A DNA stretch of 64,000 nt from Acutalibacter muris (GTDB lineage: Bacteria; Bacillota; Clostridia; Oscillospirales; Acutalibacteraceae): assembly GCF_002201475.1 (NCBI RefSeq), contig NZ_CP021422.1, forward strand, positions 682,001 through 746,000, given 5' to 3'. The notes beneath the pieces were generated by a model. The model was given only the letters and a program-made list of their open reading frames with translations, was not told where the DNA came from and did not search any database. Within the stretch, counting starts at the first letter, position 1, and every line of letters begins with the position of its first letter. A program made the position numbers and the translations under genes. This document shows, piece after piece, positions 52,045-59,885 of this stretch.

Positions 52045-53007
52045 ATGCGTATCAAAATTAGCAGTATCAAAATCAACCCTGGGCGGCGGGAGGCTGAACC
52101 CAAGGCCGTGGAGGAACTGGCCCGGAGCATCACCGCCGTGGGTCTGATGAACCCCGTCACCCTCGACCAGAACAACACCCTCGTTGCCGGTCTGCACCGG
52201 CTGGAAGCGGCAAAACTGCTGGGCTGGACGGAGATCGAGTGTACCACTATCGGAATGGACAGCGTACAGGCGGAGCTTGCCGAGATTGACGAGAACATTG
52301 TCCGCACCAAACTGAACCGGCAGGAGTTGTGCGAACAGCTTTTGCGCCGGAAGGAGATTTATGAGACGCTCCACCCGGAGACACGCCACGGCATGAGGAA
52401 CGGGCAGACCTCTAAAAATGCCAATTTGGCAACTTTAGAAACGAAATCCTTTGCCGAGGACACCGCAGAGAAAACCGGCATGAGCAAGCGGGCGGTCAGC
52501 CGCCTCCTTCAGATCGCCAACAATCTGACCAGGGATGCCCGGAGAATCGTTGAGGCCCACAGCATGACCCAGGACACCGCTCTGAAGCTGTCCCGGCTCC
52601 ACTACGATGAACAAGTTGAAGCCGCCACCATGCTGGCAGAGGGGACTATGCAATCGGTGGAGCAGTACCAGGAGTACCAGCGGGAGCGGCGAAAGGCAAT
52701 CGCGTTGTCCCGCCCTCTGTCTGATGAGCCGCCTGTTGATACCCGGACGGAGGAAGAGAAGGAGCGGCAGAAAAAGGAATCCCTGGACGGCCTTGTGCGG
52801 GAATTTTCCCGGTTTATTGAACAATTCCTTGACCGGATGAAGATGTACCAGGGCTATGCTGACGATTTTGCAGAAATGTCCCAGTTGCAGATCAGTCAGG
52901 TGTGGGACAGCGCCGCCGCCGTGGATATGGCGATCATCGCTTTCTCCAAGGAAGTGAAAGCGTTGCAGGCGGAGAATGAAAACGGAGGACACGACAATGA
53001 AAACTGA
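52045..53007 (+). CDS. ParB/RepB/Spo0J-family protein, inserted element
   Basis: This 320-residue protein has a ParB N domain at about 1-95 (KISSIKINPGRREAEPKAVE, LVAGLHRLEAAKLLGWTEIE), followed by a helix-turn-helix (TGMSKRAVSRLLQIANNLTR) and a helical C-terminus. The GLHRLEA motif corresponds to the GxxRxxA CTP/nucleotide-binding motif of the family. It differs from the ICE B protein and lacks its long N-terminal extension. The start follows GGGAGGG. Role: regulation or stability of the excised form (inference). Confidence 0.87.
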   Translation: MRIKISSIKINPGRREAEPKAVEELARSITAVGLMNPVTLDQNNTLVAGLHRLEAAKLLGWTEIECTTIGMDSVQAELAEIDENIVRTKLNRQELCEQLLRRKEIYETLHPETRHGMRNGQTSKNANLATLETKSFAEDTAEKTGMSKRAVSRLLQIANNLTRDARRIVEAHSMTQDTALKLSRLHYDEQVEAATMLAEGTMQSVEQYQEYQRERRKAIALSRPLSDEPPVDTRTEEEKERQKKESLDGLVREFSRFIEQFLDRMKMYQGYADDFAEMSQLQISQVWDSAAAVDMAIIAFSKEVKALQAENENGGHDNEN

Positions 53008-53338
53008 TTACATCACCAGCGACCCCACCCTGCCGCCCTACCTGGTTCTTCCCCAGTTCCTGCTGAACCTGGATGTTCGGTTCACGGCGAAAGAGGTCTA
53101 TGCGATCCTGCTGGATATGGTGCTGAACTCCGAGGTCGCGCAGACCGACCAGCAGGGGCGGCGGTATCTGGCGTTCTACAACAAGATCATTGCGGAGATC
53201 ATCGACCGCACTCCCAGCACAGTGGCGCAGTCACTTCGGGAGTTGGAGGACGTTGGGCTGGTGGAGAAGAAGCTGATAGCCCTCCATACCCCCTATCACA
53301 TCTACATCAAGCTACCTATTGTGGAGAATGAGCCGTGA
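52997..53338 (+). CDS. Replication-initiator-like winged-helix protein
   Basis: This 113-residue protein (LPPYLVLPQFLLNLDVRFTA, KEVYAILLDMVLNSEVAQTD, TPSTVAQSLRELEDVGLVEK) resembles the N-terminal winged-helix domain of RepA-type initiators found on plasmids and ICEs. It overlaps the parB end by 11 bases and is coupled to the cysteine-rich gene after it. GGAGGACACGAC precedes the ATG. Confidence 0.75.
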   Translation: MKTDYITSDPTLPPYLVLPQFLLNLDVRFTAKEVYAILLDMVLNSEVAQTDQQGRRYLAFYNKIIAEIIDRTPSTVAQSLRELEDVGLVEKKLIALHTPYHIYIKLPIVENEP

Positions 53339-53709
53339 TCCAGCACATGAACTACCAGCAGTACCGGACGGCCCGGAGGCTGGTACATAGCTGCTGCAAT
53401 TATGATTGCGGGAATTGTCTGCTTCTGGACGATAGCGAGGAATGTGTCTGCCCGCAGAGCATCACATATTCGCTGGTATGTCGCTGGTTCTGCGTTGCCG
53501 TTCTGCCCCTGGACGCTGGCCTGTGTGCCGCCCTACTCCATCGGGCAGACAGAAAGAAATGTGTCCTCTGTGGCGGTTACTATCTGCCGAAATCCAACCG
53601 GGCGAAATACTGCCCGGAGTGCGCTACTGCGGCCCGCCGGAAGAAGGAGGCAGAGCGCCAGCGCAGACGCTACTACGATTCTACGCATTTAGGGCCTAAA
53701 AAGCCCTGA
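53335..53709 (+). CDS. Cysteine-rich VLP-domain protein, inserted element
   Basis: This 124-residue paralogue of the protein at 34554 has YQQYRTARRLVHSCCNYDCG, NCLLLDDSEECVCPQSITYS, and a zinc-ribbon-like end CVLCGGYYLPKSNRAKYCPE. It starts at GTG 53335, overlapping the previous stop. The last codons contain the sequence CTACGCATTTAG that is also found at 32828 and 32928. Confidence 0.85.
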   Translation: MIQHMNYQQYRTARRLVHSCCNYDCGNCLLLDDSEECVCPQSITYSLVCRWFCVAVLPLDAGLCAALLHRADRKKCVLCGGYYLPKSNRAKYCPECATAARRKKEAERQRRRYYDSTHLGPKKP

Positions 53710-53822
53710 TTTTGCAAGGCTTTCCGAGGGCGGCTCGATAGGGGCCTGATACATTCCCTATCCAGCACCCCGGAAGGCCCTCTAGCGGCCCGCAGAGGCC
53801 ATTCTACAAAGGAGTTTTCCCT

Positions 53823-54578
53823 ATGACCGAGAACAGGCGCTATTACTACCTCAAACTGAAAGAATATTTCTTCAACAGCGAGACGATGATGATTTTGGAG
53901 AGTATGCAGGACGGTCTTCTATACTCCAATCTGCTGCTGAAGATGTACCTTATGTCGCTGAAAAGCGGCGGCATCCTCCTGTTGGGAGATCACTTCCCCC
54001 ACACGCCACAGACCATCGCCACCTGCACCCGGCATCAGATCGGCACAGTGGAGCGCGGTTTGAAAATCTTCTTGCAGTTGGGGCTTATCGAAATCCTGAC
54101 TGACGGCGCGTACTACATGACCGACATTCAACTGCTGATTGGTCAGTCCTCCACGGAGGGCGAGAGGAAGAAGCGGGAGCGGAGCCGGTTACAGCGTCAA
54201 AAGCTGCTGCCCTCTGGTGGAATGGACATTTGTCCACCCAATAGGCGGGTGGACAAATGTCCGCCTATATTAGAGAAAGAGAAAGATATAGAGTTAGAGA
54301 TAGATAGAGAGATAGAGGGGGGAGAAATCGCCCCCGCCGTTTTGGGCCGCTATCAAAATGTTTTTCTGTCTGCTGGTGAACTGTCCGAACTGCAAAACGA
54401 CTTCCCCGCCGTCTGGCAGGAGTATATCGAGAGGTTATCCGAGTACATGGCCTCCACCGGCAAACAGTACCGGAGCCACACCGCCACCATTCGTCGCTGG
54501 ATAGCGGATGACCGCCGCAAGGCCGCTCCCCCTGCCCGTGACCGGGATTACAGCGTGAAGGACGGTGATACCGTATGA
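53823..54578 (+). CDS. Phage replisome-organizer-like protein
   Basis: This 251-residue DnaD-type replication protein has the N-terminal domain YYYLKLKEYFFNSETMMILE to LLILGLIE-like helices (about 1-110). A low-complexity linker encoded by a GA-rich DNA tract (54270-54330; EKEKDIELEIDREIEGGE) follows, then a C-terminal domain (about 165-235). It would recruit helicase loader to the element's origin. The next gene, a DnaC-like loader, overlaps it by four bases. CAAAGGAGTT precedes the ATG. Confidence 0.85.
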   Translation: MTENRRYYYLKLKEYFFNSETMMILESMQDGLLYSNLLLKMYLMSLKSGGILLLGDHFPHTPQTIATCTRHQIGTVERGLKIFLQLGLIEILTDGAYYMTDIQLLIGQSSTEGERKKRERSRLQRQKLLPSGGMDICPPNRRVDKCPPILEKEKDIELEIDREIEGGEIAPAVLGRYQNVFLSAGELSELQNDFPAVWQEYIERLSEYMASTGKQYRSHTATIRRWIADDRRKAAPPARDRDYSVKDGDTV

Positions 54579-55381
54579 CGGAGATCCGCGAGGACGAATA
54601 TCTTGACCCCGCTGACGGTCTTATTCATTGCCGGAAGTGCAGAGGCCCCCGGCAGGCGGTTATCCCCGACCCGTTCAAGGGCGGCAGTTTCAAGCCCAGG
54701 TGTGTCTGTTCCTGCCAACAGGAGGCGGAGCGCCGCCGTAAGGAGGCCGAGGAACGCCGCCAGCGCATGGAGCGCATCAGGCGGCGCAAGGCCCAGGGAC
54801 TGCAAGACCGATACCTCTACGGCTACACCTTCGCCAACGACAACAGCAAGAACCCGGTCATGGAGAAAGCCCACGCCTATGTCGATCACTGGCCCCAGGC
54901 GTTCAAGCGGAACATCGGACTACTGCTGTTCGGAGACGTAGGGACTGGCAAATCCTTCGTAGCCGGGTGCATTGCTAACGCTCTGCTTGACCGGGATGTA
55001 CCTGTACTCATGACCAACTTTCCCACCATCCTGGCCCGCCTGTGCGGGACGTTCGGTGAGGACAGGACGGACTTTCTGGACAGCCTGGGAGACTATGACC
55101 TGTTAATCATAGACGATTTAGGCGCGGAACGCAACACCGAATATGCCCTTGAGCAGATGTTCAGCATCATTGACAGCCGCTATCGCTGTAACAAGCCGCT
55201 GATCGTGACCACCAATCTGAAGCTGGACGAGTTAAAGCGCCCACCCGACCTCGCCCACGCCCGTATCTATGACCGGATTTTAGAACGCTGCGCCCCCATT
55301 CTCTTTGCCGGAAAGAACTTCCGGGAGGACAACGCCGCCAGCACCAAGGCGGCGGCGCGGCGCATCGTATCACCAGAATAA
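54575..55381 (+). CDS. DnaC/IstB-like helicase loader ATPase
   Basis: This 268-residue AAA+ protein has a cysteine cluster near the N-terminus (HCRKCRG, RCVCSC), Walker A LLFGDVGTGKSFVA at about 118-131, and Walker B LLIIDDLGAERN near 173-184. It would load the replicative helicase during replication of the excised element. It is in one operon with the replisome organizer. Confidence 0.92.
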   Translation: MTEIREDEYLDPADGLIHCRKCRGPRQAVIPDPFKGGSFKPRCVCSCQQEAERRRKEAEERRQRMERIRRRKAQGLQDRYLYGYTFANDNSKNPVMEKAHAYVDHWPQAFKRNIGLLLFGDVGTGKSFVAGCIANALLDRDVPVLMTNFPTILARLCGTFGEDRTDFLDSLGDYDLLIIDDLGAERNTEYALEQMFSIIDSRYRCNKPLIVTTNLKLDELKRPPDLAHARIYDRILERCAPILFAGKNFREDNAASTKAAARRIVSPE

Positions 55382-55407
55382 TTTTGAAAATTGGAAAGGA
55401 GCCGCCT

Positions 55408-55617
55408 ATGGCAAAAGCGAAGGAGCCTGTTATTACCGTCAGCACCGTGTTCGCCGGGAGGCAGACCGACAGGCAAGCCTTTATTGATTTGATTATACAG
55501 AAAAAAGAGATTGCTAAATCGCAAGTTGCGCTTGACATTACCGCTCCCACGCGGTATAATGAAATCACTCCAAACTGCGGCATACACAGCAGGACGGAGG
55601 TCATAAATGAGGACTAA
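55408..55617 (+). CDS. Small hypothetical protein upstream of recombinase
   Basis: This 69-residue protein (MAKAKEPVITVSTVFAGRQT, DRQAFIDLIIQKKEIAKSQV) starts after GGAAAGGAG. I do not recognise it with confidence. It overlaps the recombinase start by 11 bases and its coding region contains the recombinase promoter, so its expression may interfere with that of the recombinase. Confidence 0.6.
   Translation: MAKAKEPVITVSTVFAGRQTDRQAFIDLIIQKKEIAKSQVALDITAPTRYNEITPNCGIHSRTEVINED
55532..55560 (+). promoter_or_regulatory. Consensus promoter for the serine recombinase
   Basis: A perfect TTGACA (55532-55537), 17-base spacer and perfect TATAAT (55555-55560) lie 46 bases before the recombinase ATG. 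Confidence 0.88.
55568..55589 (-). repeat. Right copy of terminal inverted sequence of the inserted element
   Basis: CTCCAAACTGCGGCATACAC, the inverted counterpart of 42348-42371, sits between promoter and start of the recombinase gene, a natural operator position. Confidence 0.55.
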
Positions 55618-57262
55618 CACTGTGTATGCCAATTCTTACCCGCAGGAGGTGAGAGCCGCTATCTACTGCCGTCTTTCCAAAGACGATGATCTCAGCGGAC
55701 CCAGCGCCAGCATCCAGAACCAGCGCGAACTTCTGTGCAGCTATTGTGAGGAACAGGGCTGGCGTGTGGCAGGGATTTTCCAGGACGACGGGTACACCGG
55801 GCTGAACATGGACCGCCCCGACTTCCAGCGGATGCTGGGTGCGGTGGAGCGTGGGATGTTCGATGTGATCCTGACGAAAGACCTGTCCCGCCTGGGCCGG
55901 AACTACTTGCAGACCGGACAGTTGATCGAAGAATTTTTCCCCAGGAACAAGGTGCGCTATATCGCACTCAATGACGCTGTTGACAGCAATATCGAGAACG
56001 ATATAACCCCGTTCCGCAACATTCTGAACGAAATGTATAGCCGGGATGTAAGTAAGAAAGTCCATTCGTCCTACTTGACGAAAGCCAAGTCCGGCAAGTT
56101 TACCGGATGCCTCGCCCCCTTCGGCTACCGTAAAGACCCGGAGGACAAAAACCGCCTTATCATTGACGAGGACACCGCATGGATTGTCCGAAAAATCTAT
56201 GATTATGCCCGCAACGGCAGCGGCCCGAACCGCATCCGGCGCAGGCTGGAGGACGAGGAAATCCCCTGCCCCGCGTGGTGGAACCGTCAGAAGGGCTTGC
56301 GCGATCACGTCACCAAGTTTGAGCGCGAGAACCCGGAGCGCGGACGGTTTATCTGGGACTTCACTACCATCAAGGAAATCCTGTCTAATCCTGTTTACAT
56401 CGGCGCTATCGCCTCCCAAAAGGTCAACTACCGTTTCAAGATCGGCTGGATGGGGGATAAGCGGCGCGAGGAATGGATTATCGTTGAGGGGATGCACGAG
56501 GCGATTATTGACCGGGACACCTACGACATTGTGCAGGAGAAAGTCAAGAGCCGGAAACGGGCGGACGCCTGGGGGAATTTCAGTCTGTTCGCTGGGCTGG
56601 TGAAGTGTGGGCAGTGCGGCAGCACCATGAACATCCGCCGCGCCAATCAGAAGGGCAACGACCGCATCTACACCTGTTCCCGGTACAACAAGTATGGAGT
56701 GGCCCACTGTACCCAGCACCGCATCAAGTATGACACGCTTTACAATATCGTGCTGGAACAAATTAGGGCCTGTGCGAGAAAGGCCCTCTCTGATGAACAG
56801 GAGGCAGCCGCCCAGCTTCGGGAGAACTGCCAAGCGGACGAGCAGGCCGAGCGCGAGGCCATCCAGCGGAGCATTGACGAGGATACCGAGCGCATCACCG
56901 CCCTGGAACGCATCATCAGCCGGGTCTATGAGGATATGATCGCCCAGCGCATCAGCGAGGACAATTTTAACCGCATCCTGGAGAACAGCCAGACCGAACA
57001 GGCCACGTTAAAGAACCGTGTCACGCTGAACCGGGAGCGACTGTCCCAGCAGACCCAGGAGCAGGAGGACAACACCCGCTGGCTGGAGATCATCAAGGAC
57101 TACGCTGACATTCAGGAGCTGGACGCTGTGACGCTGAACCGGCTGGTGCAGAAGATTGTCATTCATGAGGACAAGGACGGCGATACCGTCCGGCAGACGG
57201 TAGAAATTCACTTTAACTTCAACAATCAGGCGGATAAGCGCAGACTTATCCGAGAACTGTAA
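55607..57262 (+). CDS. Large serine recombinase (TnpX/TndX type)
   Basis: This 551-residue recombinase catalyses integration and excision of the 15-kb element. The resolvase domain begins at about 15 (AAIYCRLSKDDDLSGPSASI, nucleophile Ser24; LTKDLSRLGRNYLQTG with the conserved arginine). A recombinase domain (GYRKDPEDKNRLIIDEDTAW) and a zinc ribbon (FAGLVKCGQCGSTMNIRRAN) follow. A coiled coil and a DUF4368-like end complete it. The ATG at 55607 follows GGAGGTC. The right attachment site lies about 100 bases after its stop, as usual for this group. Confidence 0.95.
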   Translation: MRTNTVYANSYPQEVRAAIYCRLSKDDDLSGPSASIQNQRELLCSYCEEQGWRVAGIFQDDGYTGLNMDRPDFQRMLGAVERGMFDVILTKDLSRLGRNYLQTGQLIEEFFPRNKVRYIALNDAVDSNIENDITPFRNILNEMYSRDVSKKVHSSYLTKAKSGKFTGCLAPFGYRKDPEDKNRLIIDEDTAWIVRKIYDYARNGSGPNRIRRRLEDEEIPCPAWWNRQKGLRDHVTKFERENPERGRFIWDFTTIKEILSNPVYIGAIASQKVNYRFKIGWMGDKRREEWIIVEGMHEAIIDRDTYDIVQEKVKSRKRADAWGNFSLFAGLVKCGQCGSTMNIRRANQKGNDRIYTCSRYNKYGVAHCTQHRIKYDTLYNIVLEQIRACARKALSDEQEAAAQLRENCQADEQAEREAIQRSIDEDTERITALERIISRVYEDMIAQRISEDNFNRILENSQTEQATLKNRVTLNRERLSQQTQEQEDNTRWLEIIKDYADIQELDAVTLNRLVQKIVIHEDKDGDTVRQTVEIHFNFNNQADKRRLIREL

Positions 57263-57358
57263 CAAAATAGAGCCTATCAATCTGGACAGCAGGGGGATCA
57301 GGGTGTACCTAACGGGGCCATGCCGCCGCCAGCCGTGGGCTGTTTCACCAATTTTGGA

Positions 57359-57366
57359 ATGAAACA
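57359..57366 (+). other. Right attachment core of inserted element
   Basis: This ATGAAACA is identical to 42297-42304. The surrounding GCTGTTTCA...TGAAACAGC (57339-57369) forms an inverted repeat that could bind the recombinase as a dimer. Confidence 0.7.
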
Positions 57367-57436
57367 GCTCATGGCCGGGGGCGGCATCATCGTCATCGGC
57401 ACGACCCTCATCCCGCTGCTGTCGGGGCTGTTTTAA
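57359..57436 (+). pseudogene. Maff2 gene of ICE B, 3' half
   Basis: The last 25 codons (MKQLMAGGGIIVIGTTLIPL, LSGLF) continue the protein started at 42162. The sequence directly upstream belongs to the inserted element and supplies no valid start site. Confidence 0.9.
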
Positions 57437-57448
57437 GGGCGGCGGCTT

Positions 57449-57755
57449 ATGGACTTTCTCACCGACTGGCTCACGGACTGGCTGAAAGAGCTGCTGATTT
57501 GCGGCATCATGGGGAACCTTGAGGGGCTCTTTGATACCGTCAATGCCCAGGTCGGAGAGATTGCGGTGCAGGTAGGGACGACCCCGGCGGCATGGAACGC
57601 CGGGGTTTTCTCCCTCATCCGCCAGCTTTCCGAGACGGTGATTTTACCCATCGCCGGGCTGGTGCTGACCTTTGTTGCCACCTATGAGCTCATCCAGATG
57701 CTCCTTGAAAAAAACAATATGCACGAAGTAGACGTGGCGAACCTCTACAAATGGC
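57449..57755 (+). pseudogene. VirB6-like protein of ICE B, truncated
   Basis: The first 100 or so residues (LTDWLKELLICGIMGNLEGL, ETVILPIAGLVLTFVATYEL) align with the ICE A VirB6 as far as DVANLYKWL (ICE A: DSWMLFRWV). The remaining 185 residues with most transmembrane helices are gone. The DNA runs at ATGGCTG into the start of the next open frame. The open frame continues to 57880 as unrelated sequence. A channel built from this module would lack VirB6. Confidence 0.85.
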
Positions 57756-58425
57756 TGAAACCGACCTGCAACTGCAAGGGACGGTATCAGCGGAAACCCT
57801 GTCCGCGATACACGCGGCAGGCTACGACTATACGGGCGGGGCGGTCATCCCCCGGCCCGGAAAGGAGGAAAAAAATTTGAGCAACGACGTATTACTTACC
57901 CCGGAGCAGATTGCCGCCGAGGAGCGCCGCTGGCTGTTCGAGTCTCCCATCGCGGAGCTGGCCGAGGTCAAGGGCGTTACCATTGACGAAGCGGTAAAGA
58001 TGCGGACGGACGCTGTTCTGCAGGAGGCTGTCATCCCCATCGAGGTGTCGGTGCGGCCCATTGAGCCCCAGGGCAAGCTGATTGGTTTTGCCAGCGTCAA
58101 CTTCGGCGGCGTGGTGGTGGACGATTTCAAGGTGGTGAACGGGCAGAACGGCATTTTCTTAGGTGCGCCCTCAAAACCCGACCCCACCAGCAGGACGGGC
58201 TACCGGGCCACGGTGCGTATCAATGACCGGGCCACCCAGGAGCGGCTGAACGCGGCGGGGGTGGAGGCGTACCATTCGGCGGTTGAGAAACTTATCGCCC
58301 GGGCCGAGGCGGTGCGCCCCACGCCCATCCGGGAGCAGATGGATAAGGCGGGAAAGGAGGCCGCGCAGAAAAATGCCGCCCGCTCCGCCCCGGCAAAGGG
58401 AAAGGAGGGACGGGATGGCAGATAG
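57751..58425 (+). CDS. SpoVG-domain ICE protein
   Basis: This open frame of 224 residues has a SpoVG-like core at about 95-155 (IEVSVRPIEPQGKLIGFASV, GQNGIFLGAPSKPDPTSR). SpoVG proteins are small DNA/RNA-binding regulators. TTG 57877 after GGAAAGGAGG is a better start than ATG 57751, giving 182 residues. The codons before it (TVSAETLSAIHAAGYDYTGG) may be the end of another gene that became fused at the VirB6 deletion. The C-terminus is basic and alanine-rich and overlaps the methylase start. Confidence 0.75.
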   Translation: MAETDLQLQGTVSAETLSAIHAAGYDYTGGAVIPRPGKEEKNLSNDVLLTPEQIAAEERRWLFESPIAELAEVKGVTIDEAVKMRTDAVLQEAVIPIEVSVRPIEPQGKLIGFASVNFGGVVVDDFKVVNGQNGIFLGAPSKPDPTSRTGYRATVRINDRATQERLNAAGVEAYHSAVEKLIARAEAVRPTPIREQMDKAGKEAAQKNAARSAPAKGKEGRDGR

Positions 58426-59209
58426 CCCGGCTTTGGGACAAAATGTCCCAAACCTTAACCCGGAACCCTCCGGGCTCTACCTCATGGACGGCATCGCGGG
58501 CCTGCGCTCCCTCCCGGAGCACTCGGTTGATATGCTTCTGACCGACCCGCCCTACGGCACGACCCGCAACTATTGGGATGTGCCTTTGCCCCTCCCGGAG
58601 CTGTGGGAGGCGGTGCGCTGGGCGGTCAAGCCCTCCGGGGCGGTGCTGTTCTTCGCCCAGTGCCCCTATGACAAAATCCTCGGCGCATCCAACCTCTCCA
58701 TGCTCCGCTATGAGTGGGTGTGGTATAAGAGCCGCTGTACGGGATTTCTCAACGCCCGCCGCGCCCCGCTGAAAAAGACGGAGAATATTTTAGTGTTTTA
58801 CCAAAAGCTCCCCCTCTACAATCCGCAGTTTGAACAGGGCAAGCCCTATAAGAAAATCGCGTCCCAGCGCGGCCAGAGCCCCAACTATGGGAAATTTGTC
58901 CGCTCCGGGAGCGGCTCGGAGGACGGGCGGCGGTTCCCGGGGAACCTGCTTTCATTCCAGACCGTGGCCCATACCGTCCACCCCACGCAGAAGCCCGTGG
59001 AGCTGTGCGAGTATCTGATAAAGACCTACACCGCCCCCGGCGAGGTGGTGGCGGACATCTGCGCGGGCTCCGGCACAACGGCCATCGCCGCGCTGAACAC
59101 GGGCCGGGAGTTTATCTGCTTTGAGACGGCCCCGGCCTTTTACGGCCCGGCCACGGAGCGCATCACACAGGCGCGGGCGGCTGTGGCCGCTGGCGGAAAG
59201 GGGGTGTGA
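58415..59209 (+). CDS. Site-specific DNA methyltransferase (N4/N6 type)
   Basis: This 264-residue enzyme has the catalytic motif MLLTDPPYGTTRNY near residue 42 and the AdoMet motif VVADICAGSGTTAIAALNTG near 212-231. The order of motifs fits the beta class of amino-methyltransferases. VHPTQKPVELCEYL is typical. No restriction enzyme lies nearby, so it may protect ICE B DNA. The start at 58415 follows GGAGGGACGG. A repeat copy lies at codons 6-13. Confidence 0.92.
   Translation: MADSPALGQNVPNLNPEPSGLYLMDGIAGLRSLPEHSVDMLLTDPPYGTTRNYWDVPLPLPELWEAVRWAVKPSGAVLFFAQCPYDKILGASNLSMLRYEWVWYKSRCTGFLNARRAPLKKTENILVFYQKLPLYNPQFEQGKPYKKIASQRGQSPNYGKFVRSGSGSEDGRRFPGNLLSFQTVAHTVHPTQKPVELCEYLIKTYTAPGEVVADICAGSGTTAIAALNTGREFICFETAPAFYGPATERITQARAAVAAGGKGV
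58431..58453. promoter_or_regulatory. ICE B inverted repeat, copy 5 (start of methylase gene)
   Basis: CTTTGGGACAAAATGTCCCA has perfect arms. It lies six bases after the SpoVG stop and inside the first codons of the methylase (residues LGQNVPN). Confidence 0.65.
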
Positions 59210-59883
59210 CTATCGGTAAATATAACGTGATATACGCCGACCCGCCGTGGCGGTACGCCCAAAAGGGCCTGCAAGGCGCGGCGGAGCGGCACTACCCCAC
59301 AATGGGGATTGAGGAATTATGCGTGTTGCCCGTGGCGGAATTGGCGGCCCCGGACAGCGTTCTTTTTCTGTGGGCCACGTTCCCCCAGCTCCCGGAGGCC
59401 CTGCGGCTCATCAAGGCGTGGGGCTTCCAGTATAAGTCCGTGGGCTTTGTCTGGCTGAAAAAGAACAAAAAGGCGGACAGTTGGTTTTACGGGCTGGGCT
59501 TTTGGACGCGGGCCAATGCGGAGGTGTGCCTGCTGGCGACCCGTGGGCATCCCCGGCGAAAGGCCCCCAACGTCCACCAGTTCATCATCTCCCCTATCGA
59601 GGGCCACAGCAAAAAGCCGGACGAGGCCCGTGAAAAAATCGTGGCCCTTATGGGGGACGTGCCCCGGGTGGAGCTGTTCGCCCGCCAGACGGCCCCCGGC
59701 TGGGACGTGTGGGGGAACGAGGTGGAACCTACGGCGGGACTTCAAAATTTCGGGGCCCCCGCAAAGTCGGCAGACTTTGTGGGGAGAGGAGGCACAGCGG
59801 AACGGGGCGAGCTTTGGGACAAAATGTCCCGAAGTGAGCGGAGTGAAGTTTGTGCCGACGAGTCCCAAAGGAAAGGAGGCTAA
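59206..59883 (+). CDS. MT-A70-family DNA adenine methyltransferase
   Basis: This 225-residue methyltransferase has the catalytic motif VIYADPPWRYAQKG near residue 9-22, FLWATFPQLPEALRLIKAWG, and the late motif GWDVWGNEVE near 165. MT-A70 proteins methylate adenine. It starts at GTG 59206 overlapping the previous stop. The last 45 residues (from GAPAKSADFVGRGG) look unlike the family and carry a repeat copy, so they may have been added by spread of the repeat. Confidence 0.9.
   Translation: MTIGKYNVIYADPPWRYAQKGLQGAAERHYPTMGIEELCVLPVAELAAPDSVLFLWATFPQLPEALRLIKAWGFQYKSVGFVWLKKNKKADSWFYGLGFWTRANAEVCLLATRGHPRRKAPNVHQFIISPIEGHSKKPDEAREKIVALMGDVPRVELFARQTAPGWDVWGNEVEPTAGLQNFGAPAKSADFVGRGGTAERGELWDKMSRSERSEVCADESQRKGG
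59812..59834. promoter_or_regulatory. ICE B inverted repeat, copy 6 (end of MT-A70 gene)
   Basis: CTTTGGGACAAAATGTCCCG lies in the last codons of the MT-A70 gene (residues LWDKMSRSE), 52 bases before the prgI start. Confidence 0.65.
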
Positions 59884-59885
59884 AA

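Larger units (their letters stand above)
42305..57358 (+). mobile_element. 15-kb integrative mobilizable element inside maff2
   Basis: The element is bounded by the two halves of the maff2 gene, with a shared ATGAAACA at both junctions. It encodes at its right end a large serine recombinase of the TnpX/TndX type, and at its left end an XRE protein and TnpV. Between them are an ABC transporter with two-component system, two sigma-like proteins, DUF3847, a MobA/MobL relaxase, HTH and ParB proteins, and replication proteins. It has no secretion-channel genes, so it would depend on a helper. From memory, the gene content resembles Tn6104, an element nested in a C. difficile conjugative transposon. 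Confidence 0.88.

Noticed and set aside
55408..55617. TnpW assignment for the small gene before the recombinase
   Set aside because: Position fits, but I do not see enough of the TnpW sequence pattern to name it.
55601..56833. 410-codon reverse frame opposite the serine recombinase
   Set aside because: Antisense shadow of a well-conserved gene; no start signals or recognisable domain.
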